A stretch of 64,000 nucleotides of DNA from Bacillus massiliglaciei (lineage in GTDB: Bacteria > Bacillota > Bacilli > Bacillales > DSM-1321): positions 50,040 to 114,039 of the forward strand of contig NZ_LT622356.1 of NCBI RefSeq assembly GCF_900098925.1, in the 5' to 3' direction. Each line of letters starts with the position of its first letter. The first letter of the stretch is position 1. Below the pieces are notes generated by a model. That model searched no databases, had not been told where the DNA came from, and saw only the letters and a program-made list of their open reading frames with translations. The position numbers and the translations under genes are program-made. Shown piece after piece: positions 24,651 through 33,706 of the stretch.

Positions 24651-24974
24651 TCAATGCTGTTTATTCATGACCTTATACAGCACCTCTTCCTCCCCATCCT
24701 CTGTATATGATTCTAAAACAATAGCCTGATGATCTTTGAAATAATAATAGGTTCGATCATCGTTTTTACATTTAATCGCTACCATCCAGTTGGCATTTCC
24801 TCTTAAATTCGCGATAAAGGCTTCATTATAAATAATATCTTTTTGAGGCTCTGCAGTCTGCAAATACTCCGTCACGCTTTTTTGAGCGCTTCTCAGTTTA
24901 TATTGAACATAAGCAAATGGAATGCCAATCAAGAGAATAAAAACGGCTAAAGCCATCCATAATTTTTTCCTCAT
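24651..24974 (-). CDS. Small membrane-anchored DUF3139-like protein
   Basis: 107 residues, MRKKLWMALAVFILLIGIPF, one N-terminal membrane helix and then a small outside domain (KSVTEYLQTAEPQKDIIYNE, WMVAIKCKNDDRTYYYFKDH). The layout is that of DUF3139 lipoprotein-like exported proteins of bacilli. Start chosen at 24974 behind GAGGGAGGG. Function unknown. Confidence 0.6.
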   Translation of the reverse strand: MRKKLWMALAVFILLIGIPFAYVQYKLRSAQKSVTEYLQTAEPQKDIIYNEAFIANLRGNANWMVAIKCKNDDRTYYYFKDHQAIVLESYTEDGEEEVLYKVMNKQH

Positions 24975-25018
24975 TCTGTTCCCTCCCTCTTTCCCTAAAA
25001 TAGTTCTCTGCGGCCGTT

Positions 25019-25636
25019 TTAGAAGGAAGCAAGGCCAATTGCCGCCGCCGGACCCTTGAAGGTCATGCTCAATAAAATCAAGGCCATCTCCTTCGGCTCC
25101 TGCGTCATGCCCCCTGCCAGCCATTGCTGGATGACCCCGAGATGGGCAGAGGTGATATAGGCGGAAAATAAATCAACCGGGACACCCGCTTCTCTTTTTT
25201 CCAGCTTTCGCAAAATGTTCTCCACAAGGTGCCTCTTAATCATCTCTTTTATTTTGGCCTGGAAGGACGGGTCTCCCTTCGGCCCCAGTGCAGCTTTCAT
25301 GAATGGGGCATTTTCCTGGATGCACTCAAATAAAGTAATGACAAAGGGCAAAGGGATATTGTGGATGACGTACCTGCGGAAGTCTTCCAGATCGACGCTG
25401 GAAGCAGCTTTGCCAATCTGACTGAGCTGGGCCAGCACGTCTGCTTCACTTTGCTCGAGCAGATCGTATTTATCCTGATAGTGCAAATAGAAGGTGCCGC
25501 GGTTGATATCTGCTTTTTCGGTCAAATCCTTCACCGTAATCGCTTCAAACCCTTTTTCCTCCATTAATTTCGTCAGCGCATCCCTGATCCCTTTTTTCGT
25601 TTTGAGGATCCTTCTGTCCGTTTTTGACTCTGGCAC
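25019..25636 (-). CDS. TetR-family repressor divergent from the efflux-like gene
   Basis: 205 residues from GTG at 25636 (VPESKTDRRILKTKKGIRDA) with GGAGG seven bases upstream. N-terminal TetR helix-turn-helix (GFEAITVKDLTEKADINRGT, FYLHYQDKYDLLE), then an all-helical ligand domain. It probably represses the divergent YhgE/Pip gene, because dyads in the intergenic space carry TGAACA/TGTTCA. The ligand is unknown. Confidence 0.85.
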   Translation of the reverse strand: MPESKTDRRILKTKKGIRDALTKLMEEKGFEAITVKDLTEKADINRGTFYLHYQDKYDLLEQSEADVLAQLSQIGKAASSVDLEDFRRYVIHNIPLPFVITLFECIQENAPFMKAALGPKGDPSFQAKIKEMIKRHLVENILRKLEKREAGVPVDLFSAYITSAHLGVIQQWLAGGMTQEPKEMALILLSMTFKGPAAAIGLASF

Positions 25637-25666
25637 CGGTTTGTCCTCCAATTTTTTATAAATTAT

Positions 25667-25720
25667 TGAACAGTTCACGGCATGGTGTTGAGTATTAATC
25701 ACCCATGAATAGATTGTTCA
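25667..25720. promoter_or_regulatory. Candidate TetR operators
   Basis: A perfect 11-base palindrome TGAACAGTTCA at 25667-25677 and a TGTTCA half-site at 25715-25720 lie between the TetR gene and the divergent transporter gene. Position and symmetry fit TetR-type control. Binding is inferred. Confidence 0.5.
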
Positions 25721-25803
25721 TTGTATTTCTTATCATCCAGATTATAATTTACAGCATGGGCATTTATCAACTATGTGTCTATTAAAATATTGGAGGTCAC
25801 TGC

Positions 25804-26979
25804 ATGAAAATATTGAAAAACAAATGGCTGCTTCTGGCACCCATTATCGCCATACTTGTCATGTCCCTATTGTCACTGACCCAGATTCCGTCCGCTAAGC
25901 AAGGGCCGAAAAATCTGCCGATTGCGCTTGTCAACGAAGACACCGGAGTGGAAATCCCGAATCAAGGCCATGCCAACATGGGCGAAACCATTGCAGCAAA
26001 CCTGGAAGCTTCAACCAAGAAAACCGAAGGAAATGAAGACCCTGCCGTAAAATGGATCAGCGTCTCAAGCGCAGAGAAGGCGATGGACGGGATGGACAAT
26101 CAACAATACTTTGGCGCAATTGTGATTCCAAAGGATTTCAGCCAAAAACAGGCATCCCTTCAAACACCCAATCCTTCTGCGCCTGTCATCCAGGCGTATG
26201 TGAATCAAGGAATGAACCAGATTGCCGCCAATGCTGTTACACAGATTTTGAATGGCGCCGCGGATGCCATCAATGAAAAGGCGAGCGCCCACCTTGTCGA
26301 AGGACTGAAAAAGCAAAACGCTGTGCTGACGGCTGATCAGGCGGCTTTGATTGCTTCGCCGATCAGCAAAGAAATCCACAATGTCCATGAAACAGGCACA
26401 CAGGGCAATGCCCCCGCTTCCCTGTTTCAGCCGCTTTGGATGGGAAGCATCTCCGCGGCCCTGATCCTATGGAATGCCATGAAGAAAAAACGGCATAATA
26501 AAGCAACGATCCTTGCCGTACAGGTACTGACCGCTGCAGCTGCTGCCATCCTTGTCGGTTTCGGCCTTGCGTGGCTTGCCGGCAGCATGCTTGGCTTCGA
26601 TATTCCGGCGTTTACAGATACAGCACTCTTCTTAGCTCTTGCCTGCTTCACCTTTATCCTGATGATTTTAGCGGTCCTTTCATGGATCGGGCTGGCCGGA
26701 ATGCCGATCTTCATCTTGCTGCTGTTCTTTGGCGGCCCGCTTCTGGCCATGGCTCCGGAATTTATGCCGGTCTTCTATCAGGACTGGATCTTTTCTTGGC
26801 TGCCAATGCGCTTTATGACAGACGGTCTGCGTGATCTGTTCTTCTTCAGCAAGGAATGGAACTGGAATCATCCGACCGCCGTTTTGACCTGCGTCGCCAT
26901 CGGAGGCGTCATCGTCCTGGCCCTTTCTTTATTCAAGAAGAAGCCTGAAACAGAAACCATTGCTCAAGATACCCTGTAA
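25804..26979 (+). CDS. YhgE/Pip (ABC-2-like) membrane protein
   Basis: 391 residues. One N-terminal helix (WLLLAPIIAILVMSLLSLTQ), a ~190-residue outside domain (NLPIALVNEDTGVEIPNQGH, YFGAIVIPKDFSQKQASLQT), then five C-terminal helices (LFQPLWMGSISAALILW ... LFFGGPLLAMAP ... WLPMRFMTDGLRDLFF). This is the YhgE/Pip-DUF3533 layout of ABC-2-type exporters. No ATPase gene is adjacent, so it may act alone or with a distant partner. Divergent from a TetR repressor, which suggests drug- or toxin-induced expression. Confidence 0.82.
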   Translation: MKILKNKWLLLAPIIAILVMSLLSLTQIPSAKQGPKNLPIALVNEDTGVEIPNQGHANMGETIAANLEASTKKTEGNEDPAVKWISVSSAEKAMDGMDNQQYFGAIVIPKDFSQKQASLQTPNPSAPVIQAYVNQGMNQIAANAVTQILNGAADAINEKASAHLVEGLKKQNAVLTADQAALIASPISKEIHNVHETGTQGNAPASLFQPLWMGSISAALILWNAMKKKRHNKATILAVQVLTAAAAAILVGFGLAWLAGSMLGFDIPAFTDTALFLALACFTFILMILAVLSWIGLAGMPIFILLLFFGGPLLAMAPEFMPVFYQDWIFSWLPMRFMTDGLRDLFFFSKEWNWNHPTAVLTCVAIGGVIVLALSLFKKKPETETIAQDTL

Positions 26980-26995
26980 AAACAAGAAAAAGCAA

Positions 26996-27033
26996 AAAAA
27001 CAAATTTCTCCCAGAGAAGTTTGTTTTTTGTGC
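26996..27033 (+). terminator. Terminator after the YhgE/Pip gene
   Basis: AAACAAATTTCTC / GAGAAGTTTGTTTTTT stem-loop on the + strand shortly after the stop. Confidence 0.75.
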
Positions 27034-27053
27034 TTATCTTTACGGATTTCCGT

Positions 27054-27112
27054 TTCAGGGATTGATTTCCGCGGGTGAGGCTCTAGCCTGGAGCAGAAAT
27101 CAGCCAGCGCCC
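27054..27112. repeat. Possible short derivative of the Bacillaceae repeat
   Basis: TTGATTTCCGC with GGGTGAGGCTC, and opposite CCTGGAGCAGAAATCAGCC: both ends match the outer parts of the repeat at 15.57 and 57.55 kb, with the middle missing. The short length makes this uncertain. Confidence 0.35.
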
Positions 27113-27125
27113 TTACCCACACTAA

Positions 27126-27168
27126 CCAAAAAACATCATGGACAAATGCCCATGATGTTTTTTGGTTC
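27126..27168. terminator. Bidirectional terminator after xylA
   Basis: AAAAAACATCATGG / CCATGATGTTTTTT stem directly after the xylA stop, with T-runs for both strands. Confidence 0.8.
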
Positions 27169-28494
27169 TTATTCTCCTGCAAAAGTTCTTAATAAATACT
27201 GGTTGACGGTTGCTTTGATTTTTTCCAGGCGTCCGGATTTATTTTCGATGTTAGTTAAGCCGAGCGCATAATCTTCTAATTTATGAAAATCTGTTTTTCC
27301 TTCTACGATATCCAGGCCGATTCCTTCTTTGTAGCTGCTGTAGCGGTCATCCAGGATATTTTCGAATACTTGGTCCTCAATAAGCTTATTGGCAACCTTC
27401 AGACCGATGGCAAAGCTGTCCATTCCGGCGATATGCGCATGGAACAAATCATCCGTTTCAAATGATCCGCGGCGCACTTTCGCGTCGAAGTTCAGGCCGC
27501 CGCGGCCAAGACCTCCGTTTTTGATGATTTCATACATAGCCAGAGTCGTAGCATACAAGTCTGTCGGAAATTCATCTGTATCCCATCCGATCAGCGGATC
27601 CCCTTGGTTGGCATCCACCGAACCAAGCATGCCGTTCACACGCGCATAGCGAAGCTCGTGTTCGAATGTATGGCCCGCAAGTGTGGCATGGTTCGCTTCA
27701 ATATTGAATTTGAAGTGATCCTGAAGACCGTAATTTTGCAAGAACGCATAGCCTGTCGCCACATCGAAATCATATTGATGGGTAGTCGGCTCTTTTGGTT
27801 TTGGCTCGATCAGGAATTGCGCATCGAAATTGATTTCCTTCGCATAATCCACAGCCATATGCATGAAACGGCCAAGATTGTCCATCTCAAGCTTCATATC
27901 TGTATTCAAAAGGGTTTCATAGCCTTCACGGCCGCCCCAGAATACATAGTTTTCTGCGCCGAGTTCCTTACCGACTTCCAGGCCTTTCTTCACTTTCGCA
28001 GCGGAATAGGCAAAGATGTCTGCGTTGTTGGAGGTGGCTGCACCGTGAACGAAACGCGGATTCGTGAAGTTGTTCACGGTATTCCAAAGCAGTTTTGTCT
28101 TGCTGTCTTTCATATAGTCCTTAATCATTGCCACAATGGTATCAAGGTTTTGATAGGTTTCTCTCAGTGTGTCTCCTTCAGGTGCGATATCGACATCATG
28201 GAAACAGAAAAACGGAACATTCAATTTTTCAAAGAATTCAAAGGCAGCCTCTACGCGGGCTTTTGCCTGATCCATTCCCGTGAATTTATCCCAAGGGCGG
28301 ACCATTGTGCCTGCACCGAAAGGATCCGTTCCGTCAGCGACGAATGTATGCCAGTAGGCAACACCGAAACGAAGGTACTCTTCCATCGTTTTATCGCCGA
28401 TTTTTTCTGCTGGATTATAAAATTTAAATGCATTCGGGTTTGTTGAAGCCGCACCCTCATATTTTATCTGCTGAATATTATTGAAATAAGCCAT
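27169..28494 (-). CDS. xylA: Xylose isomerase
   Basis: 441 residues. Class II xylose isomerase features: [13 protein letters not shown] (catalytic His and Asp), [17 protein letters not shown], the metal ligands around [35 protein letters not shown] and [19 protein letters not shown]. Interconverts xylose and xylulose using two divalent metal ions. No xylB kinase gene follows, only a terminator, so xylulose kinase must be elsewhere. Upstream are a cre site and a XylR operator. Its repressor gene lies 10.7 kb away beyond an inserted island. Confidence 0.95.
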   Translation of the reverse strand: MAYFNNIQQIKYEGAASTNPNAFKFYNPAEKIGDKTMEEYLRFGVAYWHTFVADGTDPFGAGTMVRPWDKFTGMDQAKARVEAAFEFFEKLNVPFFCFHDVDIAPEGDTLRETYQNLDTIVAMIKDYMKDSKTKLLWNTVNNFTNPRFVHGAATSNNADIFAYSAAKVKKGLEVGKELGAENYVFWGGREGYETLLNTDMKLEMDNLGRFMHMAVDYAKEINFDAQFLIEPKPKEPTTHQYDFDVATGYAFLQNYGLQDHFKFNIEANHATLAGHTFEHELRYARVNGMLGSVDANQGDPLIGWDTDEFPTDLYATTLAMYEIIKNGGLGRGGLNFDAKVRRGSFETDDLFHAHIAGMDSFAIGLKVANKLIEDQVFENILDDRYSSYKEGIGLDIVEGKTDFHKLEDYALGLTNIENKSGRLEKIKATVNQYLLRTFAGE

Positions 28495-28533
28495 CGTATT
28501 ACCTCCTAAAATTCTGTTCTGAAATTTTCGAAA

Positions 28534-28547
28534 TGTAACTGCTTACA
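28534..28547. promoter_or_regulatory. CcpA cre site before xylA
   Basis: TGTAACTGCTTACA matches the cre consensus TGWNANCGNTNWCA at all but one defined position. It lies between the promoter and the xylA start, the usual place for glucose repression of xyl genes. Confidence 0.65.
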
Positions 28548-28553
28548 AAAATC

Positions 28554-28596
28554 ATTATAACAAGTCTACTTAGTTTGTACAATGAATAAACTAAGT
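28554..28596 (-). promoter_or_regulatory. xylA promoter and XylR operator
   Basis: On the minus strand TTGTAC, 17 bases, TATAAT. The -35 lies inside a 29-base dyad at 28568-28596 (ACTTAGTTTATT ... ACAAACTAAGT), a close match to the known Bacillus xyl operator (AGTTAGTTT ... AAACTAACT). XylR bound here would cover the promoter. Confidence 0.9.
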
Positions 28597-28686
28597 TTTT
28601 TTAAAATTAATATTTTTATATTCTTTTAGTCATGCGATTTAAAAGACATATGGTACGTCTAACGCTAGATTTAAAAATAAAAAAAG

Positions 28687-29839
28687 TGAACTGCCGCTAA
28701 TTTTACGCCGGAAGAAAAAATTTTCATTGCTCGTCTTTACCTTGAGGGAAAACATAGTTATTTAGAGCTGGTGGATTTGATGCCCTTATTCCTAAGAAGA
28801 AGGGGCAGATATCCATGAAAGGATCAAAAAGGGAAAAGAAAACCGAAGGTTCAACTGAAGCGCTTGAAAAACGGATTAAACAGCTGGAAATGGAGAACGC
28901 CTATTTAAAAAAGTTAAATGCCTTAGTTCAAATGCAGGAAGAATTACGTCCAAAATCAAAGCGCAAGTAATTCATGAACTAAAGGCAATCTATGATGTGG
29001 TATCCCTTATCAAAGTCGCTGATATTCCACATAGTACCTATTATTATTGGGAAAAACGTTTAAACAAGGAAGATAAATACTCTACAGTAAAGACAGCGAT
29101 ACAATCCATCTATCAGGCACATAAAGGGCGATATTGATATCGCCGTATCACCAAAGAATTAAAGAAACTCGGATTTGCTCATGATCCCAAGACCATCAAT
29201 CGCCTTATGAATGAAATGGGGTTAAAATGCCTTGTCCGTTTGAAAAAGTATCGTTCATACAAAGGAAACGTTGGGCGTATTGCTCCAAACATTATTCAGC
29301 GGGACTTTAAGGCGGAAAAAATGAATCAAAAATGGGTGACAGATGTAATAGAATTTCATTTATTTGGAGAGAATCGCTATTTATCTCCTATTCTTGATTT
29401 ATGCAATGGAGAAATCATCGCCTATAAAGTAATGGAACGCCCCGTCTATCAACTGGTAGATAACATGCTGGATCAAGCAGTTAAACGTTTAAAACTAGAA
29501 GACCGGGTCATCCTCCATTCAGATCAAGGCTGGCATTATCAAATGAAGAGATATCGAAGAACATTACAGAAACATGGTATTACCCAAAGTATGTCCCGTG
29601 AGGGAAATTGCTTAGATAACGCAGTTATGGAGAATTTCTTTGGTTTATTAAAGTCTAGATTGCTTTATCTACAAGAATTTGAAAATATTTCACACTTCGA
29701 AAAAGAATTAGACGATTATATTCATTACTACAACCATGAACGTATGAAGGCAAAATTAAAAGATCTGAGTCCAGTACAATACCGGATCCAGATCTTAGAA
29801 GCTGTTTAATTTATTTGTCTAACTTTTTGGGTCAGATCA
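28687..29839 (+). mobile_element. Inactive IS3-family (IS150-group) element at the island's left side
   Basis: OrfA relic (FTPEEKIFIARLYLEGKHSY ... GSTEALEKRIKQLEMENAYL) followed by OrfB (HELKAIYDVVSLIKVADIPH, STYYYWEKRL...). OrfB has an in-frame TGA at about 29136 where GRYGYRRI would be expected, so only the C-terminal 200 residues (from 29207) are open. The DDE set is present: [30 protein letters not shown]. The right end TTTGTCTAACTTTTTGGGTC fits an IS3-type inverted repeat. The left end is truncated. The element marks one border of the catabolic insert between xylA and xylR. Confidence 0.82.
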
Positions 29840-30875
29840 CCCGCTGCTTTTGTACAGGTTTCATCTCGTCAATTACAATATCCCCATCTTTTACAATTAA
29901 CTTACCATCAAGGTATAAAGTACAATTCTTCATTGGTAAATCAAGATGGCAAGGGGTATCGTTGGATCCGCCTAATTCAGAATTCGGTCCTAAGGAGAAT
30001 AAGACATTTCCATAGAATGCACGCCCATCCATACCAAATACTTGATCGTCAAACGCCAAACTATACCATTGTGCCCTTTCATTCAGTCCCCAGCCAATGT
30101 GGGATATTGCATATGCTTGAGGATCATTAAAGCTCTCTATATAATCCTTCATTAGCATAGCATCAAACCCACCTTCTATGTTTGTGACATAACCATCTTT
30201 TATGGTTAATTGTATCGGGTCTTGTAAATACCGGTTAAAAGGGAAGAAAATATCCCCTCTGTCCATAACAACAATCCCATCGACTCCGCCATCGTTGGAA
30301 GTCGCTGCAGAAAAACAGCTGGGCAAGTGATCCCATCTTCCTCGTTCATCAGCAAATCCATACTCAGTAAGGATTGGATATTGCCCTAACTGATAAGTGA
30401 CATCTGTTCCTGCTTTATTGGTCACTCTCAGTTCTTTTGCATTTTTTAACAGATTGGTAGCATATAGCACCCTCTCTTTATCGCTTTCTTTTGGAAACAT
30501 TCTTTTAATCACATCAAAAGGTTCCACCACTAATAATATTCTTACTCCTGCTTCTTGAAGTTCAAGCTGTTCTTTTGAAAATAAGAGAAGTACTAGGTCA
30601 ATGACTAAATCCGCCTTTTTTAAACATTCCACAGCGACTCGATTATCCGTTAAAGGAGTGACACCAAACGATCCTGCACTCCCTTTTTTAGCTGGCGGCA
30701 GTTTCAGTTCAAAAGCATTCGCCCCAATTTGGGAAGCAGCTGTTAAAAATGCTTTTGCATAATCCTCTCTAAGTTCACCCGAGGTTAATACAGCCATGGT
30801 TTCAGATGGATTTAACTGACATAATTCAAGTTCTTTTTTAAAAAGAGCAACCATTTCATCGAATTCAATAGTCAT
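29832..30875 (-). CDS. nicX: 2,5-dihydroxypyridine 5,6-dioxygenase
   Basis: 347 residues. It shares long stretches with NicX of Pseudomonas putida as I recall it: LGQYPILTEYGFADERGRWD, AISHIGWGLNERAQW, MDGRAFYGNVLFSLGPNSEL and TPCHLDLPMKNC. NicX is an extradiol dioxygenase in an M29-peptidase-like fold. The His310-x-Asp312 pair in CHLDLP is part of the Fe(II) site. It opens the ring of 2,5-dihydroxypyridine to N-formylmaleamate. It is the last gene of the unit, 20 bases after nicD, whose product acts next. Its stop lies against the IS3 end. Confidence 0.9.
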   Translation of the reverse strand: MTIEFDEMVALFKKELELCQLNPSETMAVLTSGELREDYAKAFLTAASQIGANAFELKLPPAKKGSAGSFGVTPLTDNRVAVECLKKADLVIDLVLLLFSKEQLELQEAGVRILLVVEPFDVIKRMFPKESDKERVLYATNLLKNAKELRVTNKAGTDVTYQLGQYPILTEYGFADERGRWDHLPSCFSAATSNDGGVDGIVVMDRGDIFFPFNRYLQDPIQLTIKDGYVTNIEGGFDAMLMKDYIESFNDPQAYAISHIGWGLNERAQWYSLAFDDQVFGMDGRAFYGNVLFSLGPNSELGGSNDTPCHLDLPMKNCTLYLDGKLIVKDGDIVIDEMKPVQKQRVI

Positions 30876-30895
30876 TTATAAACAACCCTTCTATA

Positions 30896-31714
30896 TTAAT
30901 TTTTTTGTTTTTCAATAAAGGACATAATATAATCAGCTGTCTGTTCAGGGGCATCTTTATACACCATGTGCCCGACTCCTTTTACTCTTTTCACTTCCAT
31001 TGAGGGGTTTATTGTTTTCAGCACCTGCAGTTCACTTTCACGGATGGTATCTCCATGTTCGGCAGCTAATAGCATGGATGGTACAGTTAGCATTTTCATA
31101 TATACTTGAAAAGGCTCTCTTAACAATGACATGTAAGATTCAATTATCGCTTCCGGACTGTTATTACGATACTCTTCAGCTCTTTCAGCTACCTGTTCTT
31201 CAGTGAAAGTAGGGAAAAAACTTCGGAATAATTCCATTTCTCTCTGATCAACCGCTTCCTTTTGTTTTAAAAACATGGAGAGCGGATTAGGATATACCTC
31301 TCTCTGACCGGGACCGTTAATCGGAGGATCAATTAATACCATACCGGATACAAGAGAAGGATATTGGCTGCCAAAAGCAGCAGCAATTCTAGCTCCCATG
31401 GAGTGCCCGACCAAAATTGGGGACACGGCATTCTCTGCTAATGCATTGACTACATTCAACAGATCTTCGGTATAATCTCTTAATAAATAACCTTGTTTAG
31501 GAGAATCGGAAAGCCCCCTTCCTCTTATATCCATCGACAATGTATAGTAATTTTCCGGCATCATATTTAAGATTTTTACAAAGGAATAACTATAACTGGT
31601 GATCCCATGTAAGAAGATAACTGGGATACCGCCTTTATCCCCCTTAGTAATAAGATGGATTCTTGCATTTATTCCCTTTACAAATAAGTCCTCAAAAGTA
31701 TGCTCTTGATTCAT
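30896..31714 (-). CDS. nicD: N-formylmaleamate deformylase
   Basis: 272 residues, alpha/beta-hydrolase: oxyanion region FLHGITSYSYSF, nucleophile elbow VGHSMGARIA (Ser about 115), and catalytic His in VKGVGHMVYKD. MDIRGRGLSDSPK, and MVLIDPPINGPGQR after the elbow, are shared with NicD, which removes formate from N-formylmaleamate to give maleamate. Start ATG at 31714 with GGAAGGAG upstream. Paired with nicX and following a copy of the pathway promoter and a decayed hpaB. Context raises confidence above what the general fold would allow. Confidence 0.87.
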   Translation of the reverse strand: MNQEHTFEDLFVKGINARIHLITKGDKGGIPVIFLHGITSYSYSFVKILNMMPENYYTLSMDIRGRGLSDSPKQGYLLRDYTEDLLNVVNALAENAVSPILVGHSMGARIAAAFGSQYPSLVSGMVLIDPPINGPGQREVYPNPLSMFLKQKEAVDQREMELFRSFFPTFTEEQVAERAEEYRNNSPEAIIESYMSLLREPFQVYMKMLTVPSMLLAAEHGDTIRESELQVLKTINPSMEVKRVKGVGHMVYKDAPEQTADYIMSFIEKQKN

Positions 31715-32024
31715 TCCTGTTTACTCCTTCCAACAAAAACCCTCAAAAATTCAAACAATCATCAAGACCCCATCATAATTTCTTAAATCATTACATTCTC
31801 ATCTTTGTGTATTTACACCAGGCCTATTAGAATCATTTGCATAAAGAACATATCCGCATCTTCCATCCCATTTGAACATGATGTAACGAAGTGGAAAATC
31901 TAAAACTTTTTAAATTTCGATCTGATTGGTTCGCATTATAGTTATTAACTTAGCAGAAAGATGTGGACTTTATTAAAAAGTTGGATGAAACGCTTGATAG
32001 GAGCTCCAAGTTCCATGAAAATAT
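31715..32024. other. Leader between the hpaB relic and nicD
   Basis: AT-rich DNA with no open frame behind a ribosome site other than that of nicD itself. It is probably the 3' remains of the deleted hpaB copy plus untranslated leader. Confidence 0.4.
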
Positions 32025-32354
32025 TTAATCTAGAGGAAGATCAATCGATGTTTGTATATGGTTCATGAAGGGGGAGAGACTCTGATTCTTGATATAGACG
32101 CCGTAATCAAAGAAAGATTGGGATATAGAAACTGTTTCTCCGAAGACAGTGCGGCTCCAAGTACATGGTTTGGAACAGAAAGCCATAATATTCCGCAGTC
32201 TCGGCGCGGGACAAAAGCGGAAATTCCCTTGATTTGATTTCTATTCTCTACGAACAGGCGGGCATCTGCTGCGGCGGCTCTTAAAATCTTCCTTCATTCC
32301 AAGAACCATCTCCCCTGTATTCAAATTCTTTGATATTCCCAAATTATTTCCCAT
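32025..32354 (-). pseudogene. Internally deleted second copy of the HpaB-type oxygenase gene
   Basis: Starts with GGAGGG and ATG at 32354: MGNNLGISKNLNTGEM parallels MENTQVISKYLKTGEM of the intact gene. MKEDFKSRR (matching TKEDLKSRR) follows after a deletion, then in another frame AAAADARLFVE (matching AAAAGARLFDE). Later come ILWLSVP (matching SLWLSVP) and, at the end, PPFMNHIQTSIDLPL (matching APFMNHIRKSIGLPL). So all parts of the 501-residue protein are represented in 330 bases. It is a true duplicate that has been cut down and is not functional. The intact copy is at 35.8-37.3 kb. Confidence 0.85.
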
Positions 32355-32451
32355 TCTTTTTCCCTCCTTTCGAACATATTAGTTAAATTTCACTGCTCAC
32401 ATAGCAAAGTTAGCATAGTTTCAATTTTATCAAAAACCTACAATAAAAACC

Positions 32452-32520
32452 AAACTTACCAAAGTTTCCATATATTTATTTTACTTCAATTTCACAATTA
32501 CGTCAATTTTCTGAATATTG
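32452..32520 (-). promoter_or_regulatory. Duplicated pathway promoter P2 (before the hpaB relic and nicD-nicX)
   Basis: On the minus strand TTGACG, 17 bases, TAAAAT. Directly after the -10 is a perfect dyad AAACTT-N4-AAGTTT (32452-32467). Just upstream of the -35 is CAATATTC-A-GAAAATTG. Spacing and sequence parallel the promoter before hpaB at 37.37-37.43 kb almost base for base, so both probably answer to the same regulator. Confidence 0.75.
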
Positions 32521-32750
32521 TCGACCCAATAGAAGTGAAGGTGGGATTGATAAATGGAGATCAAAAAAATAAGCCGGCTTCCAAACAAGTGTGCTGCATT
32601 TTTTATGAATAATTCTTATTGGGTGCAATCGTTTGTATTAAGAAAAAAGAGCAGTTTTCAAGTTTTTTTAAATTTACATAAGTAATCATCCCGAAGTTAA
32701 TATAGGAGAGTGAGGAGTGCATTTTTGTAGTATTTCATAGGTTAAGGACT
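32521..32750. other. Spacer between the ribF-like gene and promoter P2
   Basis: No gene or clear terminator seen. It holds the upstream flank of promoter P2. Confidence 0.4.
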
Positions 32751-33623
32751 TCAAATCATTGATCTAGCAGTGAGATGATTCTTATATGTTTTTAATTTAG
32801 TTTCTTTATTTTTTATAATTGACCTTAGCTGTAAAAACCTTAAAATAACATAAACATGAGAAAAACGATAAATCATGGGCTTTGATACGATAAGATCTAT
32901 TGATTTCGAAATGACAGCATTAGCAGAAAGTTTATCATTATAATGTGCAATTTCGACTGAATATTCCCCTGCAGGCGGCAGAATAACGTCATAATTTGGT
33001 ATAAAGGATACAATACATTCATTCACTGTCTGAACAATCTTTCCACTGATTTCATGTTGTTTTCCCATAAGATCTGTCGCCAGCTGAAGATTGCCGTCTT
33101 TAATGGCATGACGCACCCTGGTACTCGAGATACGCTCTTTCCCTTCTTCGATGAATTCTACTATTTTTGTCTCAAATCCCAATATCTGACCTGCCTGTTT
33201 TAAAACCGCGGAATTGCCTGATCCCTTAAATCCAAATCTAAAGTCTTCCCCAATAAATATTTTTTTTGGGTTTAGGCCAACAAGTATTTCATTAATAAAT
33301 TCATCTGCACTGATTTTTGAAAAACGTTGATCAAAGGTATATTCAATCAGAATGTCAATTCCGTTTGCTCCTATTCGCTCAGCCCTCGTATACGGACTTG
33401 TTAAACGGAAAGACTCTGTATCCCCGTTACCGAAAAATGTTTTCGGCAACGGGTCAAATGTAATTACAATAGTTGTACAGTTATTTTCTTTGCCATCTCT
33501 TACAACATTTGAAATCAATTCTTGGTGGCCTTTATGAACACCATCAAAAGTACCGATCGTTATATATGAACCATGCTCCAATTCGCTTAATGCCGGGTTG
33601 AATAAATCCTTATAATACTTCAA
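32751..33623 (-). CDS. RibF-like FAD synthetase lacking a normal riboflavin kinase domain
   Basis: 290 residues, TTG start at 33623 behind GGTGGGG. The FMN adenylyltransferase half is complete: TIGTFDGVHKGHQELI (HxGH-like nucleotide site), VITFDPLPKTFF, FIGEDFRFGFKGSGN and ISSTRVRHAIKDGNLQLATD. The C-terminal part starts like a kinase domain (GKQHEISGKIV) but lacks the GR.LGFPTAN element and ends in an unrelated basic tail. It should turn FMN into FAD but not phosphorylate riboflavin. It lies among flavin-dependent pyridine catabolic genes, so the likely role is extra FAD for the HpaB-type hydroxylase. This is a paralogue, not the housekeeping ribC. Confidence 0.8.
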   Translation of the reverse strand: MKYYKDLFNPALSELEHGSYITIGTFDGVHKGHQELISNVVRDGKENNCTTIVITFDPLPKTFFGNGDTESFRLTSPYTRAERIGANGIDILIEYTFDQRFSKISADEFINEILVGLNPKKIFIGEDFRFGFKGSGNSAVLKQAGQILGFETKIVEFIEEGKERISSTRVRHAIKDGNLQLATDLMGKQHEISGKIVQTVNECIVSFIPNYDVILPPAGEYSVEIAHYNDKLSANAVISKSIDLIVSKPMIYRFSHVYVILRFLQLRSIIKNKETKLKTYKNHLTARSMI

Positions 33624-33706
33624 ATATAATCACCCCACCTATTCCATTCGTTTCATTCTCATGTTCCCCCCAGGCTGACATCTAGTCTCTTTTATCATTC
33701 ATAGAG

